A stretch of 64,000 bases of DNA, from contig NZ_JALMUV010000004.1 in NCBI RefSeq assembly GCF_023155275.1, positions 1-64,000 on the forward strand, read 5' to 3'. The translations under genes and the position numbers were made by a program. Origin of the DNA: Streptomyces rhizoryzae. GTDB lineage: Bacteria > Actinomycetota > Actinomycetes > Streptomycetales > Streptomycetaceae. Positions 7,730-15,297 of the stretch are shown here, piece after piece (within the stretch, counting starts at the first letter, position 1; every line of letters begins with the position of its first letter). The notes beneath the pieces were generated by a model that was not told where the DNA came from, searched no databases, and worked only from the letters and a program-made list of their open reading frames with translations.

Positions 7730-9283
7730 TCAACTCCGGTCGCGGGCGGGCGGGTCGGTGGGGGCGGGCGCGGGGTGCGCGGCCTCCGCCGCCGCTTCGG
7801 CGATGTTGCGGGCCATCCCGCCGAAGACCACGGCGTGGAACGGGGAGACGCTCCACCAGTAGGCGTGGCCGAGCAGGCCGTGCGGGTGGAACACGGCGCG
7901 CTGCCGGTAGCGGGAGCGGCCGTCGCCCTCCGGTTCGGCGCGCAATTCCAGCCATGCGAGGCCGGGCAGCCGCATTTCGGCGCGCAGCCGCAGCAGCCGG
8001 CCGGGCGCGATCTCCTCCACGCGCCAGAAGTCCAGGGAGTCGCCGGCCCGGAGCCGTCCGGCGTCGCGCCGGCCGCGGCGCAGTCCGACGCCGCCGGCCA
8101 GCCGGTCCAGCCAGCCGCGGACGGCCCAGGCGAGCGGGAAGGAGTACCAGCCGTGCTCGCCGCCGATGCCCTCGATGACCCGCCAGAGCACCTCGGGCGG
8201 GGCGTCCACGTGCTGCTCGCGGCAGTCGGTGTAGAGGCTGCCGCCGGCCCAGTCGGGGTCGGTGGGCAGCGGGTCGCTGGGGGCGCCGGGGACCGCGGCG
8301 GAGGACCAGCGGGTGGCGACCTGGGCCTCCCGGACGCGCTGGAGGGCCAGACCGACCGCGGTGTCGAAGTCGAGCGGGTGGCCCGGCGGATCGGGCAGGT
8401 AGCGGGCGAGGTCGTGTTCCCGGCAGACGACCTCGTGGCGGAGGGACTCGGTCAGCGGGCGGGCGATCGCCGCGGGCACGGGGGTGACCAGGCCCACCCA
8501 GAGGCTGGAGAGCCGCGGGGTGAGGACGGGGACGGACAGCACCAGCCGGGGCGGCAGTCCGGCGATCCGCGCGTAGCGGCGCATCATCTCGCGGTAGGTG
8601 AGGACTTCGGGGCCGCCGATGTCGAAGGCGCGGTTGACGTCCGCCGGCAGCCGGGCGCAGCCGACCAGCAGGCGCAGGACGTCGCGGACCGCGATCGGCT
8701 GGGTGCGGGTGTGCACCCAGCGGGGGGTGAGCATGACCGGGAGGCGTTCGGTGAGGTAGCGCAGCATCTCGAAGGAGGCCGAGCCGGAGCCGATGATCAC
8801 CGCGGCCCGGAGCACCGCCGTCGGCACGCCGGAGGCCAGCAGCACCCGGCCCACCTCGGCGCGCGACCGCAGGTGCGGGGAGAGGGCCTCCTCGGGCACG
8901 CCGGCGGGGGTGAGTCCGCCGAGGTAGACGATGCGGCGGACGCCGGCGGCGCGGGCCCGGTCGGCGAAGACCTCGGCGGCCCGGCGGTCGGTGGCCTCGA
9001 AGTCCTTGCCGGTGCCCAGGGCGTGCACCAGGTAGTAGGCGACGTCGACCCCGTCCAGGGCCGCGCCGACCGACGCGGCGTCGGTGACGTCGCCGCGCAC
9101 CACCTCGACGTCACCGGCCCAGGGGTGGTCGCGGAGCTTCTCCGGGGAGCGGGCGAGGCAGCGGACGGTGTGGCCGGCGGCCAGCAGTTCGGGGACCAGC
9201 CGGCCGCCGATGTACCCGGTGGCCCCGGTCACCAGACAGACCGGTCCGGGGCCGTCTCCGGGTGCCGTCTCCCGGTCGTTCAT
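7730..9283 (-). CDS. NAD(P)-binding SDR protein with C-terminal DUF2867 domain
   Basis: A 517-residue protein in two parts. Residues 15-290 form an extended short-chain dehydrogenase/NmrA-like Rossmann domain beginning PVCLVTGATGYIGGRLVPELL (glycine-rich NAD(P) loop). Residues about 340-500 resemble DUF2867, with SLYTDCREQHVDAPPEVLWRVIEGIGGEHGWYSFPLAWAVRGWLDRL and a SRYRQRAVFHPHGLLGHAYWWSVSPFHAVVFGGMARNI end. The fusion is common in Actinobacteria, often beside photolyase genes, but its reaction is not established. Start at MNDRE (GAGG about 10 nt upstream). It lies between the TetR gene and the photolyase gene on the same strand and is probably co-transcribed with phr. Confidence 0.85.
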   Translation of the reverse strand: MNDRETAPGDGPGPVCLVTGATGYIGGRLVPELLAAGHTVRCLARSPEKLRDHPWAGDVEVVRGDVTDAASVGAALDGVDVAYYLVHALGTGKDFEATDRRAAEVFADRARAAGVRRIVYLGGLTPAGVPEEALSPHLRSRAEVGRVLLASGVPTAVLRAAVIIGSGSASFEMLRYLTERLPVMLTPRWVHTRTQPIAVRDVLRLLVGCARLPADVNRAFDIGGPEVLTYREMMRRYARIAGLPPRLVLSVPVLTPRLSSLWVGLVTPVPAAIARPLTESLRHEVVCREHDLARYLPDPPGHPLDFDTAVGLALQRVREAQVATRWSSAAVPGAPSDPLPTDPDWAGGSLYTDCREQHVDAPPEVLWRVIEGIGGEHGWYSFPLAWAVRGWLDRLAGGVGLRRGRRDAGRLRAGDSLDFWRVEEIAPGRLLRLRAEMRLPGLAWLELRAEPEGDGRSRYRQRAVFHPHGLLGHAYWWSVSPFHAVVFGGMARNIAEAAAEAAHPAPAPTDPPARDRS

Positions 9284-9380
9284 GCCGCCACCGCCTCGCC
9301 TCGTCGGGTACCCGTCCTGGCTGAGCACCCATCACAGCCGGTCGGGGGTCGCGCGGCGGCGCGCCACGCCGCCGGGGACG

Positions 9381-9968
9381 TCAGGCCCGCGGTGTGTCCG
9401 GCAGCACCGAGTGGACGAAGGCGGTCAGCCGGTTCCGGATCTCGTCGAACGGCAGCCGTTCGACGGTGGCCAGGTGGGCGATCAGGTCGGCGCGGACGGC
9501 GGCGAGCAGGGCGTGGGCGAGGAAGCCCGCCTGCCCGGCGTCGGTGCACCGCGCCAGGCTGTCCCGCAGGGTGGTGTGCCACCAGGTGTAGGAGGGGCTC
9601 GCGTACGGGCTCGACACACCAGATTCCTCCAGGGCCAGGTGGAGGCTCTGGTTGTCGAGCTTGAAGCGGGCGAGGGCGTCCAGGACGGCGGGGATGCGCT
9701 CGTGCGGGGGCGCGTCCGGCCCCAGGGGGGCGGGCCCTTCGGCGACGGCCCGGCGCAGGGGCGCGGAGCGGCGTTCGGCGAGGGCCTGGAGCAGGCCGGT
9801 GCGGTCGGTGAAGGCGCGGAAGACCGTGCCCTTGCCGACGCCGGCGGCCGCGGCGACGGCGTTCATGCTCACCTCGGCCGGGCCGCTGCGGGCGAACAGC
9901 TCCTCGGCTGCGTCCAGGACGGCTTCCCGACTGCGTACGGCGTCGGCGCGCTGCCGTGGTGCGGGCAT
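9381..9968 (-). CDS. TetR/AcrR-family transcriptional regulator
   Basis: This 195-residue repressor-type protein has an N-terminal HTH (SREAVLDAAEELFARSG, then VSMNAVAAAAGVGKGTVFRAFTDRTGLLQAL) and a variable ligand-binding C-terminal domain. ATG 9968 is preceded by AAGGGAGG. Two near-identical operators lie directly upstream, between this gene and the divergent NTF2-like gene. This indicates autoregulation and control of the divergent pair. The ligand is unknown. Confidence 0.93.
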   Translation of the reverse strand: MPAPRQRADAVRSREAVLDAAEELFARSGPAEVSMNAVAAAAGVGKGTVFRAFTDRTGLLQALAERRSAPLRRAVAEGPAPLGPDAPPHERIPAVLDALARFKLDNQSLHLALEESGVSSPYASPSYTWWHTTLRDSLARCTDAGQAGFLAHALLAAVRADLIAHLATVERLPFDEIRNRLTAFVHSVLPDTPRA

Positions 9969-9990
9969 CGGTCGAGACCTCCCTTGCGAA

Positions 9991-10033
9991 ACGGACCGGC
10001 GGTCCGTATGGTTGAAACGGACCGGCGGTCCAA
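9991..10033. promoter_or_regulatory. Two tandem TetR operators in a divergent promoter
   Basis: ACGGACCGGCGGTCCGT (9991-10007) is a perfect palindrome around one base. ACGGACCGGCGGTCCAA (10017-10033) repeats it with the core GGACCGGCGGTCC intact. Centre-to-centre spacing is 26 bp. They lie between the TetR gene and the divergent NTF2-like gene. Confidence 0.8.
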
Positions 10034-10123
10034 CCGTAGCGGACGACCGCGCCGCACGCACCTGCGCGGCCCCGGCTCCCGCCCGGCCGCCCCGCCCCCA
10101 CCCGCTCCCCGAGGAGAGACCGC

Positions 10124-10558
10124 ATGACCTCCGCGCCCGCCCCCGCGACCGCACCCGCCCGCCGGACACCGGAAGAGCTCTTCCGGCACGGGCTCCGCCT
10201 GCTGCTGGACCAGGACATGACCGGCTGGGTGGACCTCTGGGACGACGCGGGCGTCTTCGAGTTCCCCTTCGCCCCCGAGGACCGCCCGCGGCGCCTGGAG
10301 GGCAAGCCCGCCATCGCCGCCTACATGGCCGACTACCCCCGCCACATCGAGCTCCACGACTTCCCCGAGGTGACGGTCCATCAGACGCAGGACGCCGCGA
10401 CGATCGTCGTCGAGATGGCCGCGACCGGCCGGCTGGTCGCCACCGGCGCCCCGTTCGCCATGTCCTACGTCGCGGTGGTCACCGTGCACGACGGCCGCAT
10501 CGCGCACTACCGCGACTACTGGAACCCGCTCGGCGTCCCCGCCTCCATGCGCGCCTGA
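10124..10558 (+). CDS. SnoaL/NTF2-like (PhzA/B-type) protein
   Basis: A 144-residue single-domain protein of the NTF2-like cone fold. It has RTPEELFRHGLRLLLDQDMTGWVDLWDDAGVFEFPFAPEDRPRRLEGKPAIAAYMADYP and a C-terminal HDGRIAHYRDYWNPLGV, both typical of the PhzA/B-SnoaL group. Members act as isomerases, cyclases or binding proteins. The actual substrate is unknown. GAGGAGAGACCGC gives a good ribosome site. It is divergent from the TetR gene and shares its operators. The next gene (an NmrA-like reductase) follows after 43 bp and is probably co-transcribed. Confidence 0.85.
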   Translation: MTSAPAPATAPARRTPEELFRHGLRLLLDQDMTGWVDLWDDAGVFEFPFAPEDRPRRLEGKPAIAAYMADYPRHIELHDFPEVTVHQTQDAATIVVEMAATGRLVATGAPFAMSYVAVVTVHDGRIAHYRDYWNPLGVPASMRA

Positions 10559-10601
10559 CGCCCGCCCCTCTACGACCGCTCCCCCACCCAGGAAGGCACC
10601 C

Positions 10602-11477
10602 ATGACCCCGTACGGCAGCCCGTCCCCCGCCCCCGGCCCCGTCCTCGTCACCGGCGCGACCGGCACCACCGGCAGCCGCCTGGTGGTCCGGCTGCTGCGC
10701 GCCGGACACCCCGTCAGGGCCGCCGGCCGCCGGGCGGCCCCGGTCGCCGGTGCCGAACCGGTGGCGTTCGACTGGTCCGCACCGGCCACCCACGACGCGG
10801 CCCTCGACGGCGCGGCCGCCCTCTACCTCGTGCCGCCGCCCGGCGCCACCGACCCGGCGGACGTCATGCTGCCCTTCCTGGACCGCGCCCGGCGCGCCGG
10901 AGTGCGCCGGGCGGTGCTGCTCAGCTCCTCCCTGGTCCCCGCCGGCGGCCCGGCGACCGGACAGGTGCACCGGGCTCTGCCCGGCCACTTCCCCGAGTGG
11001 GCGGTGCTGCGCCCGTCGTGGTTCATGCAGAACGTCACCGGCGGGCACCCGCACGCCCGGAGCATCCGCGGCGACGGGGTGCTCACCACCGCGACCGGGC
11101 GCGGCCGGGTCGCGTTCATCGATGCGGACGACATCGCGGCGGTGGCCGCGCACGCCCTGACCGACCCGGTGCCGCACAACACCGACTGGGTCCTCACCGG
11201 CCCGCAGGCGCTCTCCTACGACGAGGTCGCCGCGCTCGTCAGCCACGTCGCGGGCCGACCGGTGCGCCACCGGGCGGTGTCCGGGGCGGAACTGCGGGCC
11301 CGGTACGCGCGGGACCTGCCGGACGCCTTCGCGGCGTTCCTCGCGGAGCTGGACCTCCGGATCGCCGGCGGCGCGGAGGACCGGGTGACCGACAGCGTGG
11401 CACGCGTCACCGGGCGTCCGCCCACCTCGTTCGCCGCGTACCTGCGGGCCAACGCCGCGCTGTTCGAGGCGGGTTGA
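10602..11477 (+). CDS. NmrA-like NAD(P)-binding oxidoreductase
   Basis: This 291-residue atypical SDR begins with PVLVTGATGTTGSRLVVRLL, an NAD(P)-binding loop. It has the NmrA/HSCARG character: AVLRPSWFMQN in the middle and ALSYDEVAALVSHVAGRPV towards the C-terminus, and no YxxxK catalytic pair is obvious. Such proteins are reductases or redox sensors. Preceded by AGGAAGGCACCC. It forms a likely two-gene unit with the NTF2-like gene under TetR control. Its 3' end overlaps the convergent WYL regulator gene by 71 bp. Confidence 0.88.
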   Translation: MTPYGSPSPAPGPVLVTGATGTTGSRLVVRLLRAGHPVRAAGRRAAPVAGAEPVAFDWSAPATHDAALDGAAALYLVPPPGATDPADVMLPFLDRARRAGVRRAVLLSSSLVPAGGPATGQVHRALPGHFPEWAVLRPSWFMQNVTGGHPHARSIRGDGVLTTATGRGRVAFIDADDIAAVAAHALTDPVPHNTDWVLTGPQALSYDEVAALVSHVAGRPVRHRAVSGAELRARYARDLPDAFAAFLAELDLRIAGGAEDRVTDSVARVTGRPPTSFAAYLRANAALFEAG

Positions 11478-12492
11478 GCGGTCGGCGGGCACCGCGCTCC
11501 GGTTCACCTCGCCGCGGTGCCGGGCTGCCGTTCCGGTAGCGGTCCGCCAGGGCGGCCACCGCGTCGGCCACCGCCCGGCGCAGCGCGGGCGGGCCGAGCA
11601 CCTCCGCCCCGGCGCCCAGTCGGAGCAGGTCGCCGACGGCCACGGCCGGCCCCTCGACCGGCAGCTCCACCTCCACCCAGCCGTCGCCGTCCGGCTCCCC
11701 GGCGGCCTCCAGGGCGCGCCGGCCCACCGCGCCGTAGTACATCGGCAGCAGCTTGCGGGCCGGCGGGGAGAGCCGCAGCCGGGCCGTGCCCTGGTACAGC
11801 GCGGCCTCCAGCCGGCGGGAGGACTCCGCCCAGTAGGCGGCCAGGTCGAAGCCGGCCGGGCGCTCGAACCCCTCGCCGGTGGCCTCCACCTCCAGGAACC
11901 GCGCGATCCGGTACGTCCGCACGGCGTCGTCCACCTGCGCCACCGCGTACCAGATACCGCCCTTGAGGACGATGCCGAGCGGGCGCAGCTCCCGGTCGAC
12001 CTCGCCGCGCCAGCGCCGGTACCGGGCGCGCAGCACCCGCTGCTCCCACACCGCGTGGGCGACCGGCGCCAGGTGCGCGACGGGGTCGGCGTCCCGGAAC
12101 CACGCCGGTGCGTCGAGGTGGAAGCGGTCCTGGATCCGCCGGCTGTGCTCGGCCGGGCCGTCCGGGAGGGCGGCCTGGAGCTTGAGCTGCGCGGTCGCCA
12201 GTACCGGGCCCAGCCCCAGGTCTCGGGCCGGGCCGGGCGCACCGGCGAGGAAGAGGGCGCCGGCCTCGGTGTCGGTGAGCCCGGTCAGGCGGGTGCGGTA
12301 CCCGTTCATCAGGCGGTAGCCGCCGTCCGGTCCGCGGTCGGCGCGGACCGGGACGCCGGACGCGCCCAGGGCCTCGATGTCGCGGTAGACCGTGCGGACC
12401 GACACCTCCAGTTCCGCGGCGAGTTCGGGGGCGGTCATCCGGCCGCGGTTCTGGAGCAGCAGGAGCAGGGCGAGGAGCCGGTCGGCGCGCAT
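11407..12492 (-). CDS. WYL-domain HTH transcriptional regulator (YafY type)
   Basis: This 361-residue regulator starts with an HTH_11 domain (MRADRLLALLLLLQNRGRMTAPELAAELEVSVRTVYRDIEAL) and carries a WYL ligand-sensing domain around residues 140-250, with GIWYAVAQVDD and TYRIARFLEVE. The last 40 residues are basic and non-conserved and overlap the convergent NmrA gene. A perfect inverted repeat directly upstream, shared with the divergent DUF3224 gene, is the likely operator. Pairing of this regulator with a DUF3224 protein is frequent in Streptomyces. Confidence 0.92.
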   Translation of the reverse strand: MRADRLLALLLLLQNRGRMTAPELAAELEVSVRTVYRDIEALGASGVPVRADRGPDGGYRLMNGYRTRLTGLTDTEAGALFLAGAPGPARDLGLGPVLATAQLKLQAALPDGPAEHSRRIQDRFHLDAPAWFRDADPVAHLAPVAHAVWEQRVLRARYRRWRGEVDRELRPLGIVLKGGIWYAVAQVDDAVRTYRIARFLEVEATGEGFERPAGFDLAAYWAESSRRLEAALYQGTARLRLSPPARKLLPMYYGAVGRRALEAAGEPDGDGWVEVELPVEGPAVAVGDLLRLGAGAEVLGPPALRRAVADAVAALADRYRNGSPAPRRGEPERGARRPLNPPRTARRWPAGTRRTRWADAR

Positions 12493-12508
12493 GGCGGGAT
12501 TATCCCGC

Positions 12509-12533
12509 GTACCTGACAGGAGGTGTCAGGTAC
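12509..12533. promoter_or_regulatory. Palindromic operator between WYL regulator and DUF3224 genes
   Basis: GTACCTGACA (12509-12518) and TGTCAGGTAC (12524-12533) are perfect inverse complements around a GGAGG spacer. The site lies 17 bp upstream of the WYL start and 68 bp upstream of the divergent start, ideal for repressing or activating both. Confidence 0.8.
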
Positions 12534-12601
12534 GGGGGCCAGGCTGGTCGCACCCGCCGCACCGGCACCGGCCGTGCGGCAGACCGAGAGGACGTTCCGC
12601 C

Positions 12602-13009
12602 ATGCCCGCGCAGACCACCGGCCGCATCACCTACACCAACTGGGAGGAGAGCAAGGCCGGTCCGGACGGCACGCACCCCCGGCTCGCCCGCGCCTGTGTG
12701 ACCAACAGCTTCGCCGGCGGCATCGAGGCCGCCGGGACGACCTGCGAGTACACCCTGGTCTACACCGGCGACACCACCGGCACCTTCACCGGCCTGGAGC
12801 TGCTGGCCGGCCGGCAGGACGGGCGCGCGGGCAGCTTCGTCATCGAGCAGCACGGCACGTTCGGCGCGGACGGCACGGTGCGCTGCGCCTTCGAGGTGGT
12901 GCCGGGGACCGGGACCGGTGAGCTGGCCGGTCTCTCCGGCAGCGGCACCTTCACCCACCGGGCCGGCGAGCCGTCCTTCCCGTACACCTTCGACTACCGG
13001 CTGGGGTGA
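12602..13009 (+). CDS. DUF3224 domain protein
   Basis: This 135-residue protein matches DUF3224 (allene-oxide-cyclase-like barrel). It has a start of about 20 residues with GRITYTNWEE, then EYTLVYTGDTTGTFTGLELLAGRQDGRAGSFVIEQHGTF and a GSGTFTH end. No catalytic role is established. ATG 12602 follows GAGAGGACGTTCCGCC. It is divergent from the WYL regulator, which probably controls it through the shared palindrome. Confidence 0.85.
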   Translation: MPAQTTGRITYTNWEESKAGPDGTHPRLARACVTNSFAGGIEAAGTTCEYTLVYTGDTTGTFTGLELLAGRQDGRAGSFVIEQHGTFGADGTVRCAFEVVPGTGTGELAGLSGSGTFTHRAGEPSFPYTFDYRLG

Positions 13010-13229
13010 CCGCCGCTCCGCGCCGCCCGGGGCCCGGGGGAAACCGCGGGTATGCCGGGCGGCGGGGCGGGCAGGCGGTGGGCGGGACGCGCACACCGGC
13101 GGCGGCGCCGGGTCCCGGGCCCGGCCCGCACCCCGTCGGAGTAACGCCCGGCGCGGTGACCCGGCGGCCTCCCGTGCGCGTGTGAGCCTGGGGCCGGCGG
13201 AGCCGAGTCGTGCGGCGGGAGGTGCGCGG

Positions 13230-13421
13230 ATGACACGCCGGAGGGCGCTCGCGGTACTCGCCGCGGGTGCCGAACTCCTTGCCTGGTGGGCGGTGTTGAC
13301 CGGCCTGTGGATGGTGCTGATCTCCAGCGTCGACACCCTGGAATGGGTGGTGGGCGGGCTCGCCGCGCTGCTCGCCGCGTGCGCCGCCCGCGGCACCCGG
13401 CGCGCCTCCGGCACACCGTGA
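13230..13421 (+). CDS. Short MrpE/MnhE-like membrane subunit
   Basis: A 63-residue protein with two hydrophobic segments (ALAVLAAGAELLAWWAVLTGLWMVL, and EWVVGGLAALLAACAA). It is the first gene of the Mrp-like antiporter operon, in the place of MrpE, but shorter than canonical MrpE (about 160 residues). It retains the membrane hairpin and lacks the cytoplasmic domain. The assignment rests mainly on position. The GTG of the next gene overlaps its stop (GTGA), so translation is coupled. Ribosome site GGGAGGTGCGCG. Confidence 0.6.
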   Translation: MTRRRALAVLAAGAELLAWWAVLTGLWMVLISSVDTLEWVVGGLAALLAACAARGTRRASGTP

Positions 13422-13891
13422 ACGGCTGGACGGCCGCGGGCACCGCGCTGCTGGTGTGCGGTGCCCTCCCGGCCGGCTGGGGCGTGGCCACCGGCCCGGT
13501 GCGGCGCCGGGTGGTCGCGCAGAACGCCATGACCACCCTGCTCAGCCTGGTCTTCCTGCTGCTGGCCCAGGGGTTCGTGCGGACCGCGTACCAGGACACG
13601 GCGCTGGTGCTGGCGGTGCTGGGGCCGGCCGGGACGCTGCTGTACGTGCGGCTGCTCGCGGACCGGCTGGCGGCCGGGCCGCCGCTGTCCCGCCCGCTGT
13701 CCGCCGTGACGCCGCTCAACTACGTCGCCGTGGCGGTGGTCGTGGTGCCGCTGGCGGTGGTCACCGACCCCGGCAGGGCGCTGGTGAAACTGCTGGTCAT
13801 CGGGGTGCTGCTGGTACTGGGCAGCGGAGTGGCGGGACGGGCCGTCGCGGTCGCGGTGGACGCCGGGCACGGGCCGCGGGGCCACATCTGA
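13418..13891 (+). CDS. Mrp antiporter subunits F and G, fused
   Basis: A 157-residue membrane protein with the character of MrpG (TALLVCGALPAGWGVATGPVRRRVVAQNAM) together with an MrpF-like part; canonical MrpF and MrpG are about 90 and 110 residues. About four hydrophobic spans are visible. In Mrp complexes F and G are small membrane subunits needed for assembly. GTG 13418 overlaps the preceding stop by 4 bp. I cannot separate the F and G parts cleanly, and it may be one of the two with an extension. Confidence 0.6.
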   Translation: MNGWTAAGTALLVCGALPAGWGVATGPVRRRVVAQNAMTTLLSLVFLLLAQGFVRTAYQDTALVLAVLGPAGTLLYVRLLADRLAAGPPLSRPLSAVTPLNYVAVAVVVVPLAVVTDPGRALVKLLVIGVLLVLGSGVAGRAVAVAVDAGHGPRGHI

Positions 13892-13907
13892 GGAGAGGGG
13901 AGACACC

Positions 13908-14174
13908 GTGTCCGAGCTGCCGGTCCTGCTGGGGCTGCTCTTCGTGGCGGTCGCCGCGACCGCGACCGTGCTGGTCCGCGACCCGGTCCGGCAGTCGTTC
14001 CTGCTCTCGGTCCTCGGGCTGGCGCTGGCGCTGCTGTTCCTGCTGCTCCATGCGCCGGACGTGGCCCTGTCCCAGCTGGCCGTCGGTTCGGCGCTGACGC
14101 CGCTGATGGTACTGCTGTCGGTCCGCAAGGTCCGGCGGCGGGCCCGCGACGAGCGGCGGGAGGAGCAGGCGTGA
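13908..14174 (+). CDS. MbhD/DUF4040 subunit (corresponds to an MrpA C-terminal segment)
   Basis: An 88-residue protein with three hydrophobic helices. LRDPVRQSFLLSVLGLALALLFLLLHAPDVALSQLAVGSALTPLMVLLSVRKVRRR is typical of MbhD/DUF4040: the conserved APDVALSQLAVG..L.P stretch is nearly diagnostic. In canonical Mrp this domain is the C-terminal part of the large MrpA. Here it is a free-standing protein. AGGAGAGGGGAGACACC precedes the GTG, and the next gene overlaps its stop by 4 bp. Confidence 0.82.
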   Translation: MSELPVLLGLLFVAVAATATVLVRDPVRQSFLLSVLGLALALLFLLLHAPDVALSQLAVGSALTPLMVLLSVRKVRRRARDERREEQA

Positions 14175-14929
14175 GCCGGCGGGTGCGGGCCTGGGTGCTG
14201 GTCCTGGGCGGTCTGGGCTTCGCGGCGCTGTTCGCCGCGGCGTGCGCCGGACTGCCGCACTTCGGCGGCGACCTGCACCCCTACGGGGACCGGGCGGTGC
14301 GGGCCGCGCTGCTGCGGCACACCGCCAACGCGGTCGCGTCGGTCAACTTCGACCAGCGGGCCTTCGACACCCTCGGCGAGGAGTCGATCCTCTTCGGCGC
14401 GGTGCTGGGCACCGTGGTGCTGCTGCGCCAGACCCGCGACGAGAACCGCCGCCCGCCCGCGCCCGCACCGGTCGCCGCCCCGGTGCGCCGCTACGCCCGG
14501 CTCGCGCTGCCCGTCACGCTGCTGATCGGCCTCTACATCGTGGCGCACGGCCAGCTCAGCCCCGGCGGCGGCTTCCAGGGCGGGGTGGTGGTCGCCACCG
14601 CCCTGCACCTGCTCTACATCGCGGTCGACTACCGCGCGCTGGAGCGGATCCGCCCGGTGGGGCTGTACGAGGTCGGGGACGCCGCGGGCGAGGCGGCGTA
14701 CCTGCTGGTGGGGACGGGCGCGCTGGTGGCCGGTGCGGCGTTCCTGGCCAACGTCCTGCCGTACGGCACCTTCAACACGCTGTCCTCGGGCGGCACCGTC
14801 CCGGTGCTGAACGCCGCGATCGGGGTGGAGGTGGCCTGCGGGGTGGTGGTGCTGCTGGCCCGCTTCCTGGACCAGGCGGTGGAGATCGAGGATCCGCCGG
14901 CGGACGCGCCGGAGGGGGCCGCGAAGTGA
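14171..14929 (+). CDS. MbhE-MrpB fusion subunit
   Basis: A 252-residue membrane protein. The N-terminal 100 residues resemble MbhE (ANAVASVNFDQRAFDTLGEESILFGAVLG, the conserved D-x-R..DT.GE segment). The rest is MrpB/MnhB (LIGLYIVAHGQLSPGGGFQGGVVVATALHLLYI, with the hallmark HGQ.SPGGGFQGG). In standard Mrp the MbhE part belongs to the C-terminus of MrpA. GTG 14171 overlaps the previous gene by 4 bp. Confidence 0.87.
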   Translation: MSRRVRAWVLVLGGLGFAALFAAACAGLPHFGGDLHPYGDRAVRAALLRHTANAVASVNFDQRAFDTLGEESILFGAVLGTVVLLRQTRDENRRPPAPAPVAAPVRRYARLALPVTLLIGLYIVAHGQLSPGGGFQGGVVVATALHLLYIAVDYRALERIRPVGLYEVGDAAGEAAYLLVGTGALVAGAAFLANVLPYGTFNTLSSGGTVPVLNAAIGVEVACGVVVLLARFLDQAVEIEDPPADAPEGAAK

Positions 14930-15297
14930 ACGCGATCGGGGAGAACGCGATGGGAGTGCTGCCGTACGCGGTGGCCGGCTGGCTGTTCCTGATGGGCTGC
15001 TACGGCCTGGCCACCAGCCGGAACCTCATCCACGCGGTGGGGTGCCTGGCGGTCTGCCAGGCATCGACCTATGTGCTGCTGCTGGCGATCGGCTACCGGC
15101 GGGGCGGTACGGCGCCGGTCTTCTCCGACGTCACGCCCGGTTCCCGGCCGGTGGTCGATCCGGTGGTCCAGGCACTGGTCCTGACCGACATCGTCATCGG
15201 TGCCACGGTGACCGCGCTGCTGCTGTCCCTGGTGATCCAGATCGCCAAGCGGCACCGCACGGTCGATCCGGACGAGCTGTCGGAGCTGCGGGGGTGA
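14926..15297 (+). CDS. MrpC/NuoK-like antiporter subunit
   Basis: A 123-residue membrane protein with three spans in the NuoK/MrpC pattern. It has VLPYAVAGWLFLMGCYGLATSRNLIHAVGCLAVCQASTYVLLLAIGYRRGG and DPVVQALVLTDIVIGATVTALLLSLVIQIAK, where PVVQALVLTDIVIG.A is the family signature. GTG 14926 gives the 4-bp overlap seen throughout the operon. ATG 14950 with a GGGGAG site is an alternative start. Confidence 0.88.
   Translation: MNAIGENAMGVLPYAVAGWLFLMGCYGLATSRNLIHAVGCLAVCQASTYVLLLAIGYRRGGTAPVFSDVTPGSRPVVDPVVQALVLTDIVIGATVTALLLSLVIQIAKRHRTVDPDELSELRG

Noticed and set aside
13048..13053. GGGTAT as -10 box of a SigB-type promoter before the Mrp operon
   Set aside because: No GTTT-like -35 box at the right distance.
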